NCBI GenBank assembly: GCA_020026335.1 | Contig: JAHHQO010000007.1 | Span: 1-64,000, forward strand | Source: Alistipes sp. | Lineage (GTDB): Bacteria; Bacteroidota; Bacteroidia; Bacteroidales; Rikenellaceae | Reading direction: 5' to 3' | Length of the DNA stretch: 64,000 nucleotides | In this document: positions 49,465 through 58,889 of the stretch, one piece after another | How positions within the stretch are numbered: the first letter of the stretch is position 1 | Layout: every line of letters starts with the position of its first letter | Notes under the pieces: model-generated | What the model saw: the letters and a program-made list of their open reading frames with translations, nothing else | Databases searched by the model: none | Told to the model about the DNA's origin: nothing | Translations under genes and position numbers: made by a program

Positions 49465-50285
49465 ATCATTCTCGGTTTTCCGCTCATGTCCTCGCGCAGG
49501 CGGATGTCGGTGTAACCCTCCGTGGAGAGCATCGCCAGCATCTGCTCGGCGGCGCGGTGGTAGATTTCGAAATAGAGGCGACCGCCCTCCTGCAACATCG
49601 CCTGTCCGCGGCGGGCAATCTCACGATAGAAAAGAAGTATGTCGTCATCGGGCACAAAGAGTGCCAGATGGGGCTCGTGGTCGAGTACATTGGTGTGCAT
49701 CTCCTCGCGGTCGTGCTCGGGAACGTAGGGCGGATTGGAGACGATGACATCGAATTTTTCGGGGAATACCTCTCCGATATTGTGCAGGGCGTCCGCCTCG
49801 CGGAAGGTGACCTCCGCACCCAGATTTCGGGCGTTGTGAGTGGCAATGGCGAGAGCTTCCTGCGAGATGTCGGCGGCATAGACTGCCGTGTGGGGCAACT
49901 CCTTGGCCAGGGTCACCGCCAGACAACCGCTGCCCGTGCCGATGTCGAGCAGACGTGTGGCACGCTGCTCCTCGCGGATAATCCATGCCGCCAGCTCCTC
50001 GGTCTCGGGACGAGGTATGAGCACACCGGGTCGCACCTCGAATTTGTAGTCGAGGAAATATGCCGTGTGGGTGACGTATTGCACGGGAGTGCCCTCCTGC
50101 AATTGGCGTACCGCGGAGTCGAGTTCCGCAAAGGGAAGCTCGGCATCGGGGTCGCACATCAGCTGCGAGGGGGTGACGCCCGTGAGTTCTTCGATGAGGT
50201 ATTGGGCGATGCTGTGTGCCTCGCGTCGGTCGTAGAGTGCCGACAGCGAATCGGTGATATGGTCTAAAGTCTCGCGACGGGTCAT
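49446..50285 (-). CDS. prmC: Release factor glutamine methyltransferase PrmC
   Basis: A 279-residue SAM-dependent enzyme that methylates the GGQ glutamine of peptide chain release factors. The SAM motif LLDIGTGSGCLAVTLA lies near residue 115 and the substrate-binding NPPYVPEHD near 180. It overlaps aroC by four bases and recX by 19. Confidence 0.95.
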   Translation of the reverse strand: MTRRETLDHITDSLSALYDRREAHSIAQYLIEELTGVTPSQLMCDPDAELPFAELDSAVRQLQEGTPVQYVTHTAYFLDYKFEVRPGVLIPRPETEELAAWIIREEQRATRLLDIGTGSGCLAVTLAKELPHTAVYAADISQEALAIATHNARNLGAEVTFREADALHNIGEVFPEKFDVIVSNPPYVPEHDREEMHTNVLDHEPHLALFVPDDDILLFYREIARRGQAMLQEGGRLYFEIYHRAAEQMLAMLSTEGYTDIRLREDMSGKPRMICCRKK

Positions 50286-51259
50286 TTGTTGTTAAAATTT
50301 GCCAGTGCTATTGCCGCGGCAGCCTCCACTACCACCTGTGCGCGGAGTGCCACACATACATCGTGGCGACCCTTGATGTTCAAGGGGGAGACGCTTCCCG
50401 TGGCAGAGTCGAAGGTCATCTGTTCGCGGCCGATGCTCGGCGTGGGCTTCACTGCCACACGCACCACAAGCTCGTTGCCGTTGGTGATGCCGCCATTGAT
50501 ACCGCCGGCGTTGTTAGTCGATGTGGTTCCGCGGCTGTCGATGATGGGGTCGTTGTTCTCGGAACCGCGGAGCTGTACCCCGTGAAATCCGCTGCCGAAC
50601 TCCACCCCCTTGACGGCGGGAATCGAAAAGAGCAGATGTGCCATGACACTCTCCACCGAGTCGAAGAACGGCTCGCCCCAGCCTGCGGGAACATTACCCA
50701 CACGACACTCGATGACACCGCCCACCGAGTCCTGTGCCGCAGCCGTGCGGCGCAGAATGTCATCGAACTGCTCCGCATCGCGACAGCCGCCCATCTCGAT
50801 TAATCGGGTCGAGAAGGTGAGCCCTTGCGGGAGGAGCTTCTTGGCGACGACACCGGCCGCCACCAGAGCCACGGTCAGACGTGCCGAGAAGTGGCCACCT
50901 CCGCGGGGGTCGTTGAATCCCCCGTACTTCACGGCTGCCGTGCGGTCGGCGTGCGAGGGACGGTAGTGGTGGGTCAGAAGGGTGTAATCCTGCGAACGGG
51001 TGTCCTCGTTGAGGAAGGTGATGGTGAGCGGAGAGCCCGTGGTGTGCCCGCGGTAGAGTCCCGACACGATGTGTGGCAGGTCGCTCTCCCGGCGGGGGGT
51101 CGTTCCCCGTGCGCCGCTTCTGCGTCGCGACAAATCCTCCTCGAAATCCTCCTCCGAGAGGGGTATGCCTGCCGGTACGCCGTCGAGGGTCACGCCCACC
51201 TGTTCGCCGTGGGACTCCCCCCAGAGCGAGAGGCGGAAGATATGTCCGAAACTGTTCAT
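50282..51259 (-). CDS. aroC: Chorismate synthase
   Basis: A 325-residue enzyme making chorismate from EPSP. Motifs: LWGESHGEQVG near residue 11, a RRRSGARGTTPRRE block, RPSHADRTA near 105, and the terminal GRHDVCVALRA. At 325 it is shorter than the E. coli enzyme (about 361), mostly at the C-terminus. It follows aroA by nine bases and overlaps prmC by four, a shikimate-pathway pair. Confidence 0.95.
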   Translation of the reverse strand: MNSFGHIFRLSLWGESHGEQVGVTLDGVPAGIPLSEEDFEEDLSRRRSGARGTTPRRESDLPHIVSGLYRGHTTGSPLTITFLNEDTRSQDYTLLTHHYRPSHADRTAAVKYGGFNDPRGGGHFSARLTVALVAAGVVAKKLLPQGLTFSTRLIEMGGCRDAEQFDDILRRTAAAQDSVGGVIECRVGNVPAGWGEPFFDSVESVMAHLLFSIPAVKGVEFGSGFHGVQLRGSENNDPIIDSRGTTSTNNAGGINGGITNGNELVVRVAVKPTPSIGREQMTFDSATGSVSPLNIKGRHDVCVALRAQVVVEAAAAIALANFNNK

Positions 51260-51268
51260 GGTCTTATC

Positions 51269-52513
51269 CTATATACGTACTTTGTCCAAATCGTCAAAGA
51301 AGGTGGGGTAACTCTTGGCTACGCACTCGGCGTCCTTGATTTTCACCTCGCCGCTGCAACGAAGGGCGGCGACTGCCAGCGACATGGCGATACGGTGGTC
51401 GCCGTGGCTGTCTACCTCGGCAGGGTGAATCTCTCCGCCACGGATACGCATGATGTCCTCCTCCGAGATGTCGATGTCGATGCCCAACTTGGCATACTCC
51501 TCCTGGAGGGTCTTGGCGCGGTTGCTCTCCTTGTTTTCCAGACGCGAGGTACCGCGAATGATGCTCTCACCCTCGGCTGCGGCAGCCAGAGCCGCCAAGG
51601 CGGGGAAGAGGTCGGGGCAGTTGGTGGCATCGAACTGAAAGGCCTTGAGCGGGCGTTGTGCGGTGCGTACCGAATCATCGTCGTTAATCATCTCGGCACC
51701 TGCTCTGACCAATGCACGGCAGACCAGCACATCGGCCTGCTTGGAGAGCATCGAGATGTTGCGCACGGTGATTTCGCCTGCCGTGGCACCTGCCACCAGC
51801 AACATGGCGGCGGCACTCCAGTCGCCCTCGATGCGGAAGTCGCAACCCTTGTATTGCTGACCTCCGGGGATATAAAATTCGGAGTATTCCTTGTGGAAGA
51901 TTTCGATGCCGAAATGCTCGGCGGTGTCGATGGTCATATCGAGATAGGGGGTCGATACGGCGTGCGACACATGAAGAGTGGTGTCACCCTGTGCCAGAGG
52001 CAGGGTGAGCAGCAGTCCGGTGATGAATTGTGACGACACCGAACCGTCGATGGCGATTTCTCCGCCACGAATGGGACCGCACACCTCGAAGGGCAGACGG
52101 CCGTGGTTGTCCTTGACACTCACACCCAGCTCGCGCAGGGGTGCAATCATCATCTCCATGGGGCGTTTGAGCAGTGTGCCCTCGCCGGCGATTTTCAGCG
52201 GCGTGTGACACAACGATGCCAGGGGGGTGAACAGGCGTGTGGCCAGTCCCGATTCGCCCGTGTAGAGACATTTGTCTTTGGGTTTCAAACCTCCGGTGAT
52301 TTGCAGTGTATTGTCGTCGATGTGGGTCACCGAAGCACCAAGGCTCATGATGCACTTGAGTGCCGAGTAGGTGTCATCGCAATACTCGATGTTGCGGAGT
52401 ACCGATTTCTCCTTCGAGAGCAGTGCCGCGGCCAATGCACGCTGCGCGTAGCTCTTTGAACAGGGGGGTGTCAGTACTCCTTTAATCCGCCCCGGAGGTA
52501 CAATTTTATCCAT
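51269..52513 (-). CDS. aroA: 3-phosphoshikimate 1-carboxyvinyltransferase
   Basis: A 414-residue EPSP synthase. KSYAQRALAAALLSKEKS at the N-terminus binds phosphate, and the TGESGLATRLFTP region replaces the LGNAGTAMRPL segment of E. coli. A late HGDHRIAMSLAVAAL motif is conserved. The pathway step precedes AroC, encoded directly downstream. No close promoter was resolved; transcription may come from lptB upstream. Confidence 0.94.
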   Translation of the reverse strand: MDKIVPPGRIKGVLTPPCSKSYAQRALAAALLSKEKSVLRNIEYCDDTYSALKCIMSLGASVTHIDDNTLQITGGLKPKDKCLYTGESGLATRLFTPLASLCHTPLKIAGEGTLLKRPMEMMIAPLRELGVSVKDNHGRLPFEVCGPIRGGEIAIDGSVSSQFITGLLLTLPLAQGDTTLHVSHAVSTPYLDMTIDTAEHFGIEIFHKEYSEFYIPGGQQYKGCDFRIEGDWSAAAMLLVAGATAGEITVRNISMLSKQADVLVCRALVRAGAEMINDDDSVRTAQRPLKAFQFDATNCPDLFPALAALAAAAEGESIIRGTSRLENKESNRAKTLQEEYAKLGIDIDISEEDIMRIRGGEIHPAEVDSHGDHRIAMSLAVAALRCSGEVKIKDAECVAKSYPTFFDDLDKVRI

Positions 52514-52620
52514 AGTTTCAGGTTCTCTCTTTTTGGTTGTTCGGGCGAGCGTGTGGTGGGCTGCCCGTGGGTTGGTATGTTTTAACGGCAGGATTCTCGA
52601 AGGAGCTCCTGCCGGTTGAT

Positions 52621-53409
52621 TTATTCGCTTTTGACGCCTGTTTTAATCATCTCCTGCGTGATTTGGTGGCTCTTCTTCAACTCGAAGTGCTGGCCGAGGT
52701 AGACCTTACGCACCATGGGGTCGGCCGCCAAATCCTCGGCACTACCCGTTTTGAGAATCTTGCCCTCGTAGAGCAGGTAGGTGCGGTCGGTGATGGCGAG
52801 TGTCTCGTCGACGTTGTGGTCGGTGATGATGACACCTATATTTTTATGTTTGAGGGTCGCCACAATCGACTGGATATCCTCCACGGCGATGGGGTCTACA
52901 CCCGCAAACGGCTCGTCGAGCAGAATGAATGCCGGGTTGATGGCCACGGCACGGGCAATCTCCGTACGGCGGCGTTCACCACCCGAGAGCTGGATACCGA
53001 AGCTGTTTCTCACCTTCTGAAGGCGGAACTCCTCGATGAGCGACTCCACTCTCTCGTTCTGATACTCTTTCGAATAGTTGGTCATCTCGAGCACCGCGCG
53101 GATGTTCTCCTCGACCGTCAGACGGCGGAACACCGAAGCCTCCTGCGCCAGATAACCCACACCCAGCTGTGCGCGGCGATAGACGGGCAGGTCTGTCAAT
53201 TCCGACACCTCGCCTTGGTCGTTCTCCAGAAAAATGCGGCCTTCGTTGGGCTTGATCAGACCTACTATCATATAGAAGGTGGTGGTCTTGCCGGCACCGT
53301 TGGGACCCAGCAGACCTACGATTTCGCCCTGCTTGACATCAATCGACACGTGGTTGACCACGGTGCGCGATTTGTATTTTTTTACCAGTTCGCTCGTGTA
53401 AAGTCTCAT
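52621..53409 (-). CDS. lptB: LPS export ABC ATPase
   Basis: A 262-residue cytoplasmic ATPase that powers lipopolysaccharide export with LptFG. Walker A GPNGAGKTTTF lies near residue 35, the Q-loop AQEASVF near 88, the signature LSGGERRRTEIARA near 141 and Walker B FILLDEPFAGVDP near 163. The C-terminal tail past the switch His is slightly extended. A -7 element (TAACTTTG) precedes it. Between this gene and aroA lies a hairpin (52580-52617) without a T run. Confidence 0.95.
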   Translation of the reverse strand: MRLYTSELVKKYKSRTVVNHVSIDVKQGEIVGLLGPNGAGKTTTFYMIVGLIKPNEGRIFLENDQGEVSELTDLPVYRRAQLGVGYLAQEASVFRRLTVEENIRAVLEMTNYSKEYQNERVESLIEEFRLQKVRNSFGIQLSGGERRRTEIARAVAINPAFILLDEPFAGVDPIAVEDIQSIVATLKHKNIGVIITDHNVDETLAITDRTYLLYEGKILKTGSAEDLAADPMVRKVYLGQHFELKKSHQITQEMIKTGVKSE

Positions 53410-53434
53410 TCGAAATAGTGTGAATAATTTTGTA

Positions 53435-53442
53435 CAAAGTTA
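53435..53442 (-). promoter_or_regulatory. -7 element for lptB
   Basis: TAACTTTG on the minus strand, 26 bp before lptB. Confidence 0.6.
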
Positions 53443-53463
53443 TGTTTTTTTCTGGATTTTTTT

Positions 53464-53471
53464 TATCTTTA
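53464..53471 (+). promoter_or_regulatory. -7-like element for recQ
   Basis: TATCTTTA (one mismatch to consensus), 38 bp before recQ and divergent from the lptB promoter. Confidence 0.45.
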
Positions 53472-53508
53472 CATTGAATTTTAGGATTTAAAGCATATAA
53501 AGGGCGAA

Positions 53509-55701
53509 ATGAAACAATACGATTCATCCTTGTTGCACGAAAAACTGAAGGAGTATTTCGGCTTTTCGTCGTTTAAGGGAAACCAGGAGGCTGTTATCAG
53601 CAATGTTTTGAACGGAAACGATACTTTTGTACTCATGCCGACAGGTGGAGGCAAGTCACTCTGTTATCAGTTGCCGGCGTTGTTGATGGACGGTGTGGCC
53701 ATTGTCATATCTCCGCTGATAGCCTTGATGAAAAACCAGGTCGATGCCATGCGCACCTTCTCCGAGGATTCGGGCATTGCCCACTTCCTCAATTCGTCGC
53801 TCAACAAGACCGCCGTGGCGCAGGTACGAGCCGATGTGTTGGCCGGAAAGACCAAATTGCTCTACTTCGCACCCGAGTCGCTGACCAAGGAGGACAACGT
53901 GGCTTTCCTGCGTAAGATAAAAATATCGTTCTATGCCATCGATGAGGCACACTGTATCTCGGAGTGGGGTCACGACTTCCGCCCCGAGTATCGCCGTATC
54001 CGCCCCATCATCAACGAAATCGGCAATGCACCGCTCATCGCCCTCACAGCGACTGCAACGCCCAAGGTACAGATGGATATCCAGAAAAATCTGGGTATGT
54101 CCGATGCCCAAGTCTTTAAATCGTCATTCAACCGCCCCAACCTCTACTACGAACTGCGCCCCAAGCGCGACGTGGACCGCGAGATTATCCTCTTCATCAA
54201 GCAGAACGAGGGCAAGAGCGGCATCATCTACTGTCTGAGCCGCAAGAAGGTGGAGGAACTCACCGAACTGCTCATCGCCAACGGCATCAAGGCCAAGGCT
54301 TATCACGCAGGTATGGACGCCGCCACACGCGCCGAGAATCAGGACGATTTCCTGATGGAGAGGGTCGATGTCATCGTGGCAACCATTGCCTTCGGTATGG
54401 GTATCGACAAACCCGATGTGCGCTACGTCATTCACTACGACATTCCCAAATCGCTGGAGGGTTACTACCAGGAGACGGGGCGTGCGGGTCGTGACGGCGG
54501 CGAGGGCTACTGTCTGGCATTTTACAGCTACAAGGATATTCAGAAACTCGAAAAATTCATGCAGGGCAAGCCCGTGGCCGAGCAGGAAATCGGCAAGCTG
54601 CTCTTGCAGGAGACCGTTTCCTATGCCGAGAGTTCGATGTGTCGTCGCAAGACCCTGTTGCACTACTTCGGCGAGGATTACCCCGAGGACAACTGCGGCA
54701 ACTGCGACAACTGCCGCAACCCCAAACCCAAGATTGAGGCCAAGGCCGAGTTGAAGCTGGCTTTGGAGGTGCTGAAAGAGATTGGCGACAAGTTCAAGGC
54801 CGATTACCTTGTATCTATTATAGTGGGCAAGAATACCGCCCTGTCGAAGAGCTACGGCCACAACAAACTCAAATGGTTTGGTGTGGGTGCCGACCATGAT
54901 GCAGGTTTCTGGGGTGCTGTGGTGCGCCAGGGACTCATCCTCGGACTCATCGACAAGAATATCGAGAACTACGGTCTTATCTCCATCAACAAGAAGGGCG
55001 AGGACTACATCAAGATGCCTTTCCCCGTGACGGTGACCATGGACCACGACTACGACAAGGAGGAGACCGAAATCGAGGCTGCCGCCCCCATGGGACGCGG
55101 TGGTGCCGCCGATGAGGAGCTCTTTGCCATGTTGAAGGACCTGAGAAAGAAGGTGGCCAAGAAGCACAACCTGCCTCCCTTTGTCATCTTCCAGGACCCC
55201 TCGCTGGAGGATATGTCGATTCAGTATCCCGTCACACTGGAGGAGATGCAGAACATCTCGGGTGTGGGTGTGGGCAAGGCCCGCAAGTTCGGCAGCGAAT
55301 TTATCAAGCTCATCAAGGCTTATGTCGAGGAGAAGGAAATCATCCGTCCGCAGGACATGGTGGTCAAATCGGTCGGCAACAAGTCGGGCAACAAGATATT
55401 TATCATTCAGTCCATCGACCGAAAGATGGATTTCGAAGACATAGCGCGTGACCGCGACATGGAATTCGATGAACTGCTCACCGAAATCGAGGGTATCGTC
55501 AATTCGGGTACCAAACTCGATATTTCGTACTACGTGAACGAATTTATGGACGAGGACAAGGTGGAGGACATCTACCTCTACTTCAAGGAGGACGCGCAGA
55601 CCGACTCGCTGGACGAAGCCATTGAGGAGCTGGGTGCCGACTATACCGAGGACGAGATTCGTCTGGTGAGAATCAAGTTCATCTGCGAGCAGGGTAACTA
55701 A
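53509..55701 (+). CDS. recQ: RecQ-family ATP-dependent DNA helicase
   Basis: A 730-residue 3'-5' helicase. Helicase motif I PTGGGKSLCYQLPAL lies near residue 45, DEAHCISEWGHDFRPEY near 145, and motif VI YYQETGRAGRDG near 325. The zinc-binding region C-R-R-K-T...CGNCDNC lies near 385-405, then a winged-helix RQC domain, an HRDC-like segment with GVGVGKARKFG, and a C-terminal extension of about 120 residues rich in acidic residues. It is longer than E. coli RecQ (about 610). Confidence 0.95.
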   Translation: MKQYDSSLLHEKLKEYFGFSSFKGNQEAVISNVLNGNDTFVLMPTGGGKSLCYQLPALLMDGVAIVISPLIALMKNQVDAMRTFSEDSGIAHFLNSSLNKTAVAQVRADVLAGKTKLLYFAPESLTKEDNVAFLRKIKISFYAIDEAHCISEWGHDFRPEYRRIRPIINEIGNAPLIALTATATPKVQMDIQKNLGMSDAQVFKSSFNRPNLYYELRPKRDVDREIILFIKQNEGKSGIIYCLSRKKVEELTELLIANGIKAKAYHAGMDAATRAENQDDFLMERVDVIVATIAFGMGIDKPDVRYVIHYDIPKSLEGYYQETGRAGRDGGEGYCLAFYSYKDIQKLEKFMQGKPVAEQEIGKLLLQETVSYAESSMCRRKTLLHYFGEDYPEDNCGNCDNCRNPKPKIEAKAELKLALEVLKEIGDKFKADYLVSIIVGKNTALSKSYGHNKLKWFGVGADHDAGFWGAVVRQGLILGLIDKNIENYGLISINKKGEDYIKMPFPVTVTMDHDYDKEETEIEAAAPMGRGGAADEELFAMLKDLRKKVAKKHNLPPFVIFQDPSLEDMSIQYPVTLEEMQNISGVGVGKARKFGSEFIKLIKAYVEEKEIIRPQDMVVKSVGNKSGNKIFIIQSIDRKMDFEDIARDRDMEFDELLTEIEGIVNSGTKLDISYYVNEFMDEDKVEDIYLYFKEDAQTDSLDEAIEELGADYTEDEIRLVRIKFICEQGN

Positions 55702-55752
55702 CCGTCCTGACCCGCAGACAAGCCGAGTGACTAACCGATAATACGAGAAAAT

Positions 55753-56016
55753 ATGACTCCCGAAAAGAAAAATACTCCCCTTATCAACAAGAGGACATTC
55801 TTTACCAAAGTCTTCTATCTGATTATTGCGGCGATGTGGCTGGGCGAAAATGTGTACGAGTTGGTGGAGATGTGGCCCCATTGGACGGGACGACAGGCCT
55901 TCCACACCGTGCTGGCGTTGCTGATTTTGGCGGCGACCATTGCAGGTTTGTGGTACGAGGTGCATACCCGTCCGCGCCGTCTGCTCAAGGACGTGAACCA
56001 CAATCAGATTCCCTAA
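55753..56016 (+). CDS. Small membrane protein of unknown function
   Basis: An 87-residue protein with two hydrophobic helices (about 19-31, with RTFFTKVFYLIIAAMWLGEN, and 51-66) and a polar C-terminus RRLLKDVNHNQIP. It starts 51 bp after recQ. I recognise no family. Together with the following small membrane protein it may be part of the same transcript. Confidence 0.7.
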   Translation: MTPEKKNTPLINKRTFFTKVFYLIIAAMWLGENVYELVEMWPHWTGRQAFHTVLALLILAATIAGLWYEVHTRPRRLLKDVNHNQIP

Positions 56017-56259
56017 TCGGGGGCGAGAACGTGGGCGCGAGGGGCGCACGAGAGACGGAGGAGGAGTGGCGAAAAGCAACAAGATGCGGGATGGAGCGTG
56101 CGTACGCGAGTCATCGAGCCGGCTTCCCGAACGAAATCCTCCGAACGAAGCGGTGTGCAGTCGGTGCAACTTCGCCGGAGGGCGAAGGGCATGGAGCGTA
56201 GAATTGGGTAATCATCGGACGGTGCAGTGAGGCTGTCCGTCCGGCTAAATAGATGCGTT

Positions 56260-56505
56260 ATGAATAAAACTTCTGTTATGCAGGCGATACGTCTTGTCGT
56301 CATGGTATTGGCCGTTGCCGGAATTATCTATGCTTTGGAATTTATGCGCGGAGGTATTGCCGTCTGGTTCTGGGTAACCTTCCTCGGTGTGGGATTTGTG
56401 GGCTTGCTCTATTCGTTCAGACTCACTCAACGCCGTGTAAGACGCGAACGCAAAAACATCGAACAGCACGACAAGAGAATGCGTCGTCGTATGTCGAAAA
56501 AATAA
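56260..56505 (+). CDS. Small membrane protein of unknown function
   Basis: An 81-residue protein: a start MNKTSVMQA at 56260, two hydrophobic helices (about 9-24 and 33-52), and a strongly basic tail (TQRRVRRERKNIEQ and RMRRRMSKK). Preceding bases 56017-56259 are gene-free but hold a CTTCGCC/GGCGAAG hairpin near 56168 and CGGAC/GTCCG pairing near 56217. No family recognised. Confidence 0.65.
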   Translation: MNKTSVMQAIRLVVMVLAVAGIIYALEFMRGGIAVWFWVTFLGVGFVGLLYSFRLTQRRVRRERKNIEQHDKRMRRRMSKK

Positions 56506-56555
56506 AATCGGAGCATCGAATGCGGTCGGCGTACCGTTTTTATACCGAATTTTCG

Positions 56556-56563
56556 TATATTCG
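56556..56563 (+). promoter_or_regulatory. -7-like element for rsmA
   Basis: TATATTCG (one mismatch), 19 bp before rsmA. Confidence 0.4.
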
Positions 56564-56581
56564 CGCTCCAAAATGTAACTA

Positions 56582-57391
56582 ATGAGCGAAGTAAGAGCTA
56601 AAAAAGCGTTGGGACAACACTTTCTGGTAGATCTCAACATTGCACGAAAAATATGTGATTCGCTGTCGGGCGGAGAGGTAGTCGATACTGCCACCGGCAA
56701 GTCGCGCCCCATCGATGTGTTGGAGGTGGGTTGCGGTATGGGTGTATTGACCCAGTTCCTCTTGCAGCGAAACGATGTGGTGACATGGGGTGCCGAAATC
56801 GACACCGAGAGTGTGGAGTATCTCCACGCCCACTATCCGCAATTCACCCCCCGACTCATGGAGGGCGACTTTCTGAAAATGGATTTGAGAAGCCTTTTCC
56901 CCGAGGGTTTCAAGGTCATCGGTAACTTTCCCTACAACATCTCGTCACAGATTTTCTTCAAGGTGCTGGAGAACCGCGACCTCATTCCCGAGTGCGTGGG
57001 CATGATTCAGAAAGAGGTGGCGGTGCGTCTGGCAGAACCTCCCGGCTCGAAGGAGTACGGCATTCTGTCGGTGCTGTTGCAGGCGTGGTACGACATCGAG
57101 TACCTCTTCACGGTGGGCGAAAAGGTCTTCAATCCGCCCCCGAAGGTCAAGAGTGCCGTCATTCGTCTGAAGCGCAACGGCGTGCAGAAATTGGACTGTG
57201 ACGAGCAGTTGTTCGTCAAGGTGGTGAAAGCCTCCTTCGGTCAGCGCCGCAAGATGATTCGCAACTCGCTGAAGTCGGTCTTCGGTGATTTCGGCGGTGC
57301 GGAGCATGAGTTCTTCACCCAGCGTGCCGAGCAGTTGTCGGTAGCCGATTTCGTGAACCTCACCAACTGGGTGGCAGAACACCGTCAGTAG
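56582..57391 (+). CDS. rsmA: 16S rRNA (A1518/A1519) dimethyltransferase
   Basis: A 269-residue SAM enzyme (KsgA) that dimethylates two adenines of the 3' terminal helix of 16S rRNA. ALGQHFLVDLNIARKI begins the catalytic domain, VLEVGCGMGVLTQFLL is the SAM motif near residue 46, and NFPYNISSQIFF is the NLPY-like motif near 118. C-terminal helical domain includes GQRRKMIRNSLK. A terminator follows at 57494. Confidence 0.96.
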   Translation: MSEVRAKKALGQHFLVDLNIARKICDSLSGGEVVDTATGKSRPIDVLEVGCGMGVLTQFLLQRNDVVTWGAEIDTESVEYLHAHYPQFTPRLMEGDFLKMDLRSLFPEGFKVIGNFPYNISSQIFFKVLENRDLIPECVGMIQKEVAVRLAEPPGSKEYGILSVLLQAWYDIEYLFTVGEKVFNPPPKVKSAVIRLKRNGVQKLDCDEQLFVKVVKASFGQRRKMIRNSLKSVFGDFGGAEHEFFTQRAEQLSVADFVNLTNWVAEHRQ

Positions 57392-57493
57392 CATCGCCGG
57401 GGCGCGAAACAAGGGACAAAAAGTGGGCGAATGAGGGCGCAGGAGCGCGAGGGGGTGTCAGCTCCCGATACTCATCGTCATACGAAAAAAACT

Positions 57494-57531
57494 AAAAGGA
57501 AGATTCTTCGGTGGAGGGTCTTCCTTTTTTG
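57494..57531 (+). terminator. Terminator after rsmA
   Basis: Arms aaaggaaga and tcttccttt followed by T, about 100 bp beyond the stop. Confidence 0.8.
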
Positions 57532-57537
57532 CAAAAA

Positions 57538-57583
57538 AATAAAGCGGAGAGAGAATTTTCAGGGGTTCTCTCTCCGCTTTTTG
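57538..57583 (-). terminator. Terminator of the M16 peptidase pair
   Basis: Arms aaagcggagaga and tctctccgcttt, with a T run on the minus strand. Confidence 0.8.
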
Positions 57584-57608
57584 TGTATCGGGTTGTGTTC
57601 CCTTGCGG

Positions 57609-58889
57609 TTAGGCGTTGTCCGAAAAATGGCGGCTGTCGCCTGCGACCACGGTCACCAAATCCTCCTGTTGGAGATAGCGTTGAGCCAACTCCTGCACGC
57701 GTTGGGGCGTCATGGCCTGTATTTCGCGGAGGTTGTCGTTGAGCGATGAGTTGTCGAAGCCGCAGAGGATATTCTCTATGGCGACATCGGCGATGCCGAA
57801 CGGGCCGTCGAGGATACGCATCATCTCGCCGGCCATGATGTTCTTGACCAACTGCAACTCCTCCTCGGGGACGAGCTCGTCTCTCATGCGGGCGATTTCG
57901 TGGTAGATTTCCTGTATGGCGGCGTGTGTCACCTCCGTGCCGACCTGCGCTCCCACAGCCATGTAACCCTCCTTCTCGAAGTTGACCATGGCGGCAAGTA
58001 CGCCGTAGGTGTAGCCGTGCTCCTCTCTGAGGTTGTGCATCAGACGCGAACCGAAGTAGCCGCCCAAAATGGTCGCCACGACCTGCATACCTACAAAGTC
58101 GGGGTGCTGGCGCGGGAAGAGCAGACGGCCGATACGTATCGATGACTGCACGGCATCGGGGTGGTCAATCAGACAATCGTCGCCCGATTCTGCCTTTTCG
58201 AGGGGTGCAACCTCTGTTTCGGGAGCGTGGGGCAGAGCTTCGGAAATGGCATCAATGACGGCAGTCTCCTGCTCCGAGATGCGGCCGCTGCACACCACAA
58301 AACAATTCTCGGCGGTGTAGAAGCGGTGGTAGAACTCCACGACCGCTTCACGGGTGAGGTGGTCATACTCCTCCTCGGTGTAGGAGACACCATAGGGGTG
58401 CTCGCTGCCGAACATCGCCTTGGCAAAGGCCTCGCGCGCCTCGATGTCCACCTTCTTGCGGTCGATGGTCAGTCGCTGCTTGCGCTTGGTGCAGTAGGTG
58501 CGCAGCTCCTCCTCGGGGAAGGTGGGGTGGAGCAGGATTTCCGATGCGATGTCGAGGGTCTCGCGGTAGAACTTCGACAACATGGCGAAACTGATGTAGG
58601 AGTAGTCGCGGTCGATATTGACATTGAACCACGAGCCGTGGTAGTCCAGCTGCTCGGTAATCTGTTGTGCCGAGAAACGGCTGCTGCCCTCGGCCAGAAG
58701 ATTGGCGGTGGCAGATGCCGAGAAGGGGTGTTGCTGCACCGAAGAACCGGCACGGAAGACAAAGGTCACCCTCAAGACCTCGAAATCATCGGTCGGAAGG
58801 GTGTAGATATCCACTCCGTTGGCGGTGGTGTGTCGTTGCATGGCGGTGATGTCCACCGAATTTATGGGGGTTAATTGCGGTTGTGTCAT
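57609..58889 (-). CDS. M16-family protein, non-catalytic subunit
   Basis: A 426-residue M16 fold without the HxxEH zinc motif: the matching place reads SVQQHPFSASATANLLAEGS. The C-terminal half keeps the M16 substrate-loop pattern (GYFGSRLMHNLREEHGYTYG). Paired with the upstream gene, it resembles active/inactive M16 heterodimers found in Bacteroidota. It starts with a four-base overlap (ATGA) of the active subunit. Confidence 0.9.
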   Translation of the reverse strand: MTQPQLTPINSVDITAMQRHTTANGVDIYTLPTDDFEVLRVTFVFRAGSSVQQHPFSASATANLLAEGSSRFSAQQITEQLDYHGSWFNVNIDRDYSYISFAMLSKFYRETLDIASEILLHPTFPEEELRTYCTKRKQRLTIDRKKVDIEAREAFAKAMFGSEHPYGVSYTEEEYDHLTREAVVEFYHRFYTAENCFVVCSGRISEQETAVIDAISEALPHAPETEVAPLEKAESGDDCLIDHPDAVQSSIRIGRLLFPRQHPDFVGMQVVATILGGYFGSRLMHNLREEHGYTYGVLAAMVNFEKEGYMAVGAQVGTEVTHAAIQEIYHEIARMRDELVPEEELQLVKNIMAGEMMRILDGPFGIADVAIENILCGFDNSSLNDNLREIQAMTPQRVQELAQRYLQQEDLVTVVAGDSRHFSDNA